The notes beneath the pieces are model-generated. The model was not told where the DNA came from, made no database searches, and saw only the letters and a list, made by a program, of their open reading frames with translations. Shown piece by piece: positions 6,579 to 7,407 of a DNA stretch of 7,407 nucleotides. The position numbers and the translations under genes are program-made. The DNA lies in contig JAJFBO010000138.1 in the NCBI GenBank assembly GCA_020697025.1, positions 1 to 7,407 of the forward strand. Direction: 5' to 3'. This stretch comes from Burkholderiales bacterium. GTDB taxonomy: Bacteria > Pseudomonadota > Gammaproteobacteria > Burkholderiales > UBA11063. Position 1 is the stretch's first letter. Every line of letters begins with the position of its first letter.

Positions 6579-6682
6579 TAATTGTGTCCGTGAAGACTTT
6601 TGGCACTAATGACTAATGTAATTTGATAAAATACTCATAGAATATATTATTAAAATTAATAAAGCCCTCACGACCACAATTA
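6579..6682. repeat. 104-bp element bounded by imperfect 22-bp inverted repeats
   Basis: The arms 6579-6600 (starting TAATTGTG, ending GACTTT) and 6661-6682 (AAAGCC to CACAATTA) pair at 18 of 22 positions, with perfect 8-bp outer ends and a 60-bp AT-rich interior. The layout resembles a MITE or an insertion-sequence remnant, or a long-range RNA hairpin. I see no clear target-site duplication outside the arms. The right arm's AATAAAGCC (6658-6666) also has a second inverted partner, GGCTTTATT, at 6751-6759. Pairing is seen directly; origin is unknown. Confidence 0.55.
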
Positions 6683-6951
6683 CAAATTATATTTAGCTGA
6701 GATAGTTATTTAACCATATTTTATAAATAAATTAAACTACTAAAATAGCAGGCTTTATTTAATTAATAGTTATATATAGAGTTTCCAGTATATAAGCCGC
6801 AATATTTTGTATTAAATAGCACAATATATTAAAGTTACTTTTTGGCAAAAACCAGATTTTCTATGAATTTCGTAACTAAGCTTTTGAGGTTTTGTTATAC
6901 AATGGTGAAAGATTTTATTCGTTTAAAATTATAGTTCGCGGACAAATTAAA

Positions 6952-7407
6952 TTACATTTTATCTGCAAGGTCAAGAATTATATGGTCGGCCTCATTGATT
7001 GTAATTAGACCATCTCTGGGCATCTCTATTTCAACAACTAAATATAAGATCAATGATATGATTAGTGCATAACTAATCATATAAAGCATATTTCTTTTTG
7101 TGCTGCGCGGTAAGTCGTATCCCACTAACACGGCACTAAAAAGACTAAGTAAAATTAATAACACATAAATTGTAAGCGGTGGATGCGATTCACGCGCCAC
7201 TTCACGTGTAGTGGTAATATCAAACATATCATTTAATGCAGGAATTACAAGTTGGGAGCACCCCTTTAAGGCACCTTCTTTGTTACAGTTAGCAACTGCT
7301 ATATCCCACATCTGTTTTTGTAAATTTTCTGCAAAATAAAGTGCCGCTACCGTAGCACTTTCATTTGCTACATTCGCATAAACTGAGCCACGTGCCAAGG
7401 TATATTG
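6952..7407 (-). CDS. DUF4239 (bestrophin-like) membrane protein, partial (N-terminus outside window)
   Basis: The frame is open through to the right edge, so the visible 151 residues are the C-terminal part of a longer protein; family members are usually about 250 residues. Evidence for the family is the order of an amphipathic helix with ANVANESATVAALYF, then PALNDMFDITTTREVA and HPPLTIYVLLILLSLFSAVL (a membrane helix) ending in GYDLPRSTKRN. A second membrane helix (MLYMISYALIISLILYLVVE) follows, then EMPRDGLITI and a short amphipathic end. Many DUF4239 proteins share ITTTR, a GY near the helix end and PRxGLI. The molecular function is not established: resemblance to bestrophin chloride channels is remote. 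The TTG at 7396-7398 is in frame, but there is no reason to take it as the start. No terminator is obvious after the stop. Confidence 0.7.
   Translation of the reverse strand, partial: QYTLARGSVYANVANESATVAALYFAENLQKQMWDIAVANCNKEGALKGCSQLVIPALNDMFDITTTREVARESHPPLTIYVLLILLSLFSAVLVGYDLPRSTKRNMLYMISYALIISLILYLVVEIEMPRDGLITINEADHIILDLADKM

Larger units (their letters stand above)
6364..6951. other. Long AT-rich intergenic spacer without a supported gene
   Basis: This stretch of 588 bp lies between the DUF4239 gene and dapE. It is far more AT-rich than the flanking genes, with stops in every frame on both strands, and contains no tRNA- or rRNA-like structure I can recognise. It holds the possible dapE -10 box near its left end and the 104-bp inverted-repeat element in the middle. 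It also has a 13-bp near-palindrome TTTTTG-G-CAAAAA at 6839-6851. A small RNA cannot be excluded, but I see no promoter-terminator pair to support one. Confidence 0.7.

Noticed and set aside
6839..6851. TTTTTG-G-CAAAAA dyad as a terminator for the DUF4239 gene
   Set aside because: It lies about 100 bp past the stop, has too short a loop to fold as RNA and lacks a following T-run.
6863..6934. A 23-codon plus-strand open frame (MNFVTKLLRF...)
   Set aside because: It has no ribosome-binding site, no recognisable promoter and no family resemblance. Its length is within chance expectation for this region.

Overview
The window is an AT-rich (roughly one-third GC by eye) bacterial chromosome segment. 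Every gene I can support lies on the minus strand. The proteins look like those of a proteobacterium, most likely a betaproteobacterium. The pointers are a PHP-containing SspA next to an SspB that ends in a ClpX-binding tail, a LysS with betaproteobacteria-like stretches (ALFEET...QPTF, DYPIEVSPLAR), a PcnB-type poly(A) polymerase and DapE. Low GC together with this gene set would fit an AT-rich lineage such as some Neisseriales, but that placement is inference from memory of the families.

In the direction of transcription (right to left), the layout is as follows. (1) At 6952-7407 is the C-terminal part of a DUF4239/bestrophin-like membrane protein, cut by the window edge. (2) At 6364-6951 is a 588-bp gene-free, very AT-rich spacer that holds an imperfect 22-bp inverted-repeat pair spanning 104 bp. 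(3) dapE (lysine/peptidoglycan precursor synthesis) overlaps pcnB (mRNA polyadenylation) by 8 bp. These are followed 24 bp later by a class I aminotransferase gene broken by an internal deletion of about 19 bp that shifts the frame. A weak terminator-like hairpin follows it. (4) A consensus sigma-70 promoter (TTGACA, 17 bp, TATAAT) with a cluster of nested palindromes just upstream drives a tightly packed unit sspA-sspB-tusA-lysS. Its junctions are a TGATG overlap, a TAA directly abutting ATG, and an 11-bp gap. lysS runs off the left edge.

Functionally, the ssp unit links an RNA polymerase-associated stress regulator (SspA), the ClpXP adaptor for SsrA-tagged proteins (SspB), a sulfur-carrier protein (TusA, tRNA thiolation or related sulfur relay) and lysyl-tRNA synthetase. 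All four touch translation quality or stress adaptation.

The points most worth a second look are the aminotransferase lesion, the palindromic operator-like region at the sspA promoter, a 16-17 nt inverted repeat that could mask the sspA ribosome-binding site in read-through transcripts, the very short linker of SspB, and the inverted-repeat element in the large spacer. I found no convincing wholly new system. The region is mostly housekeeping.
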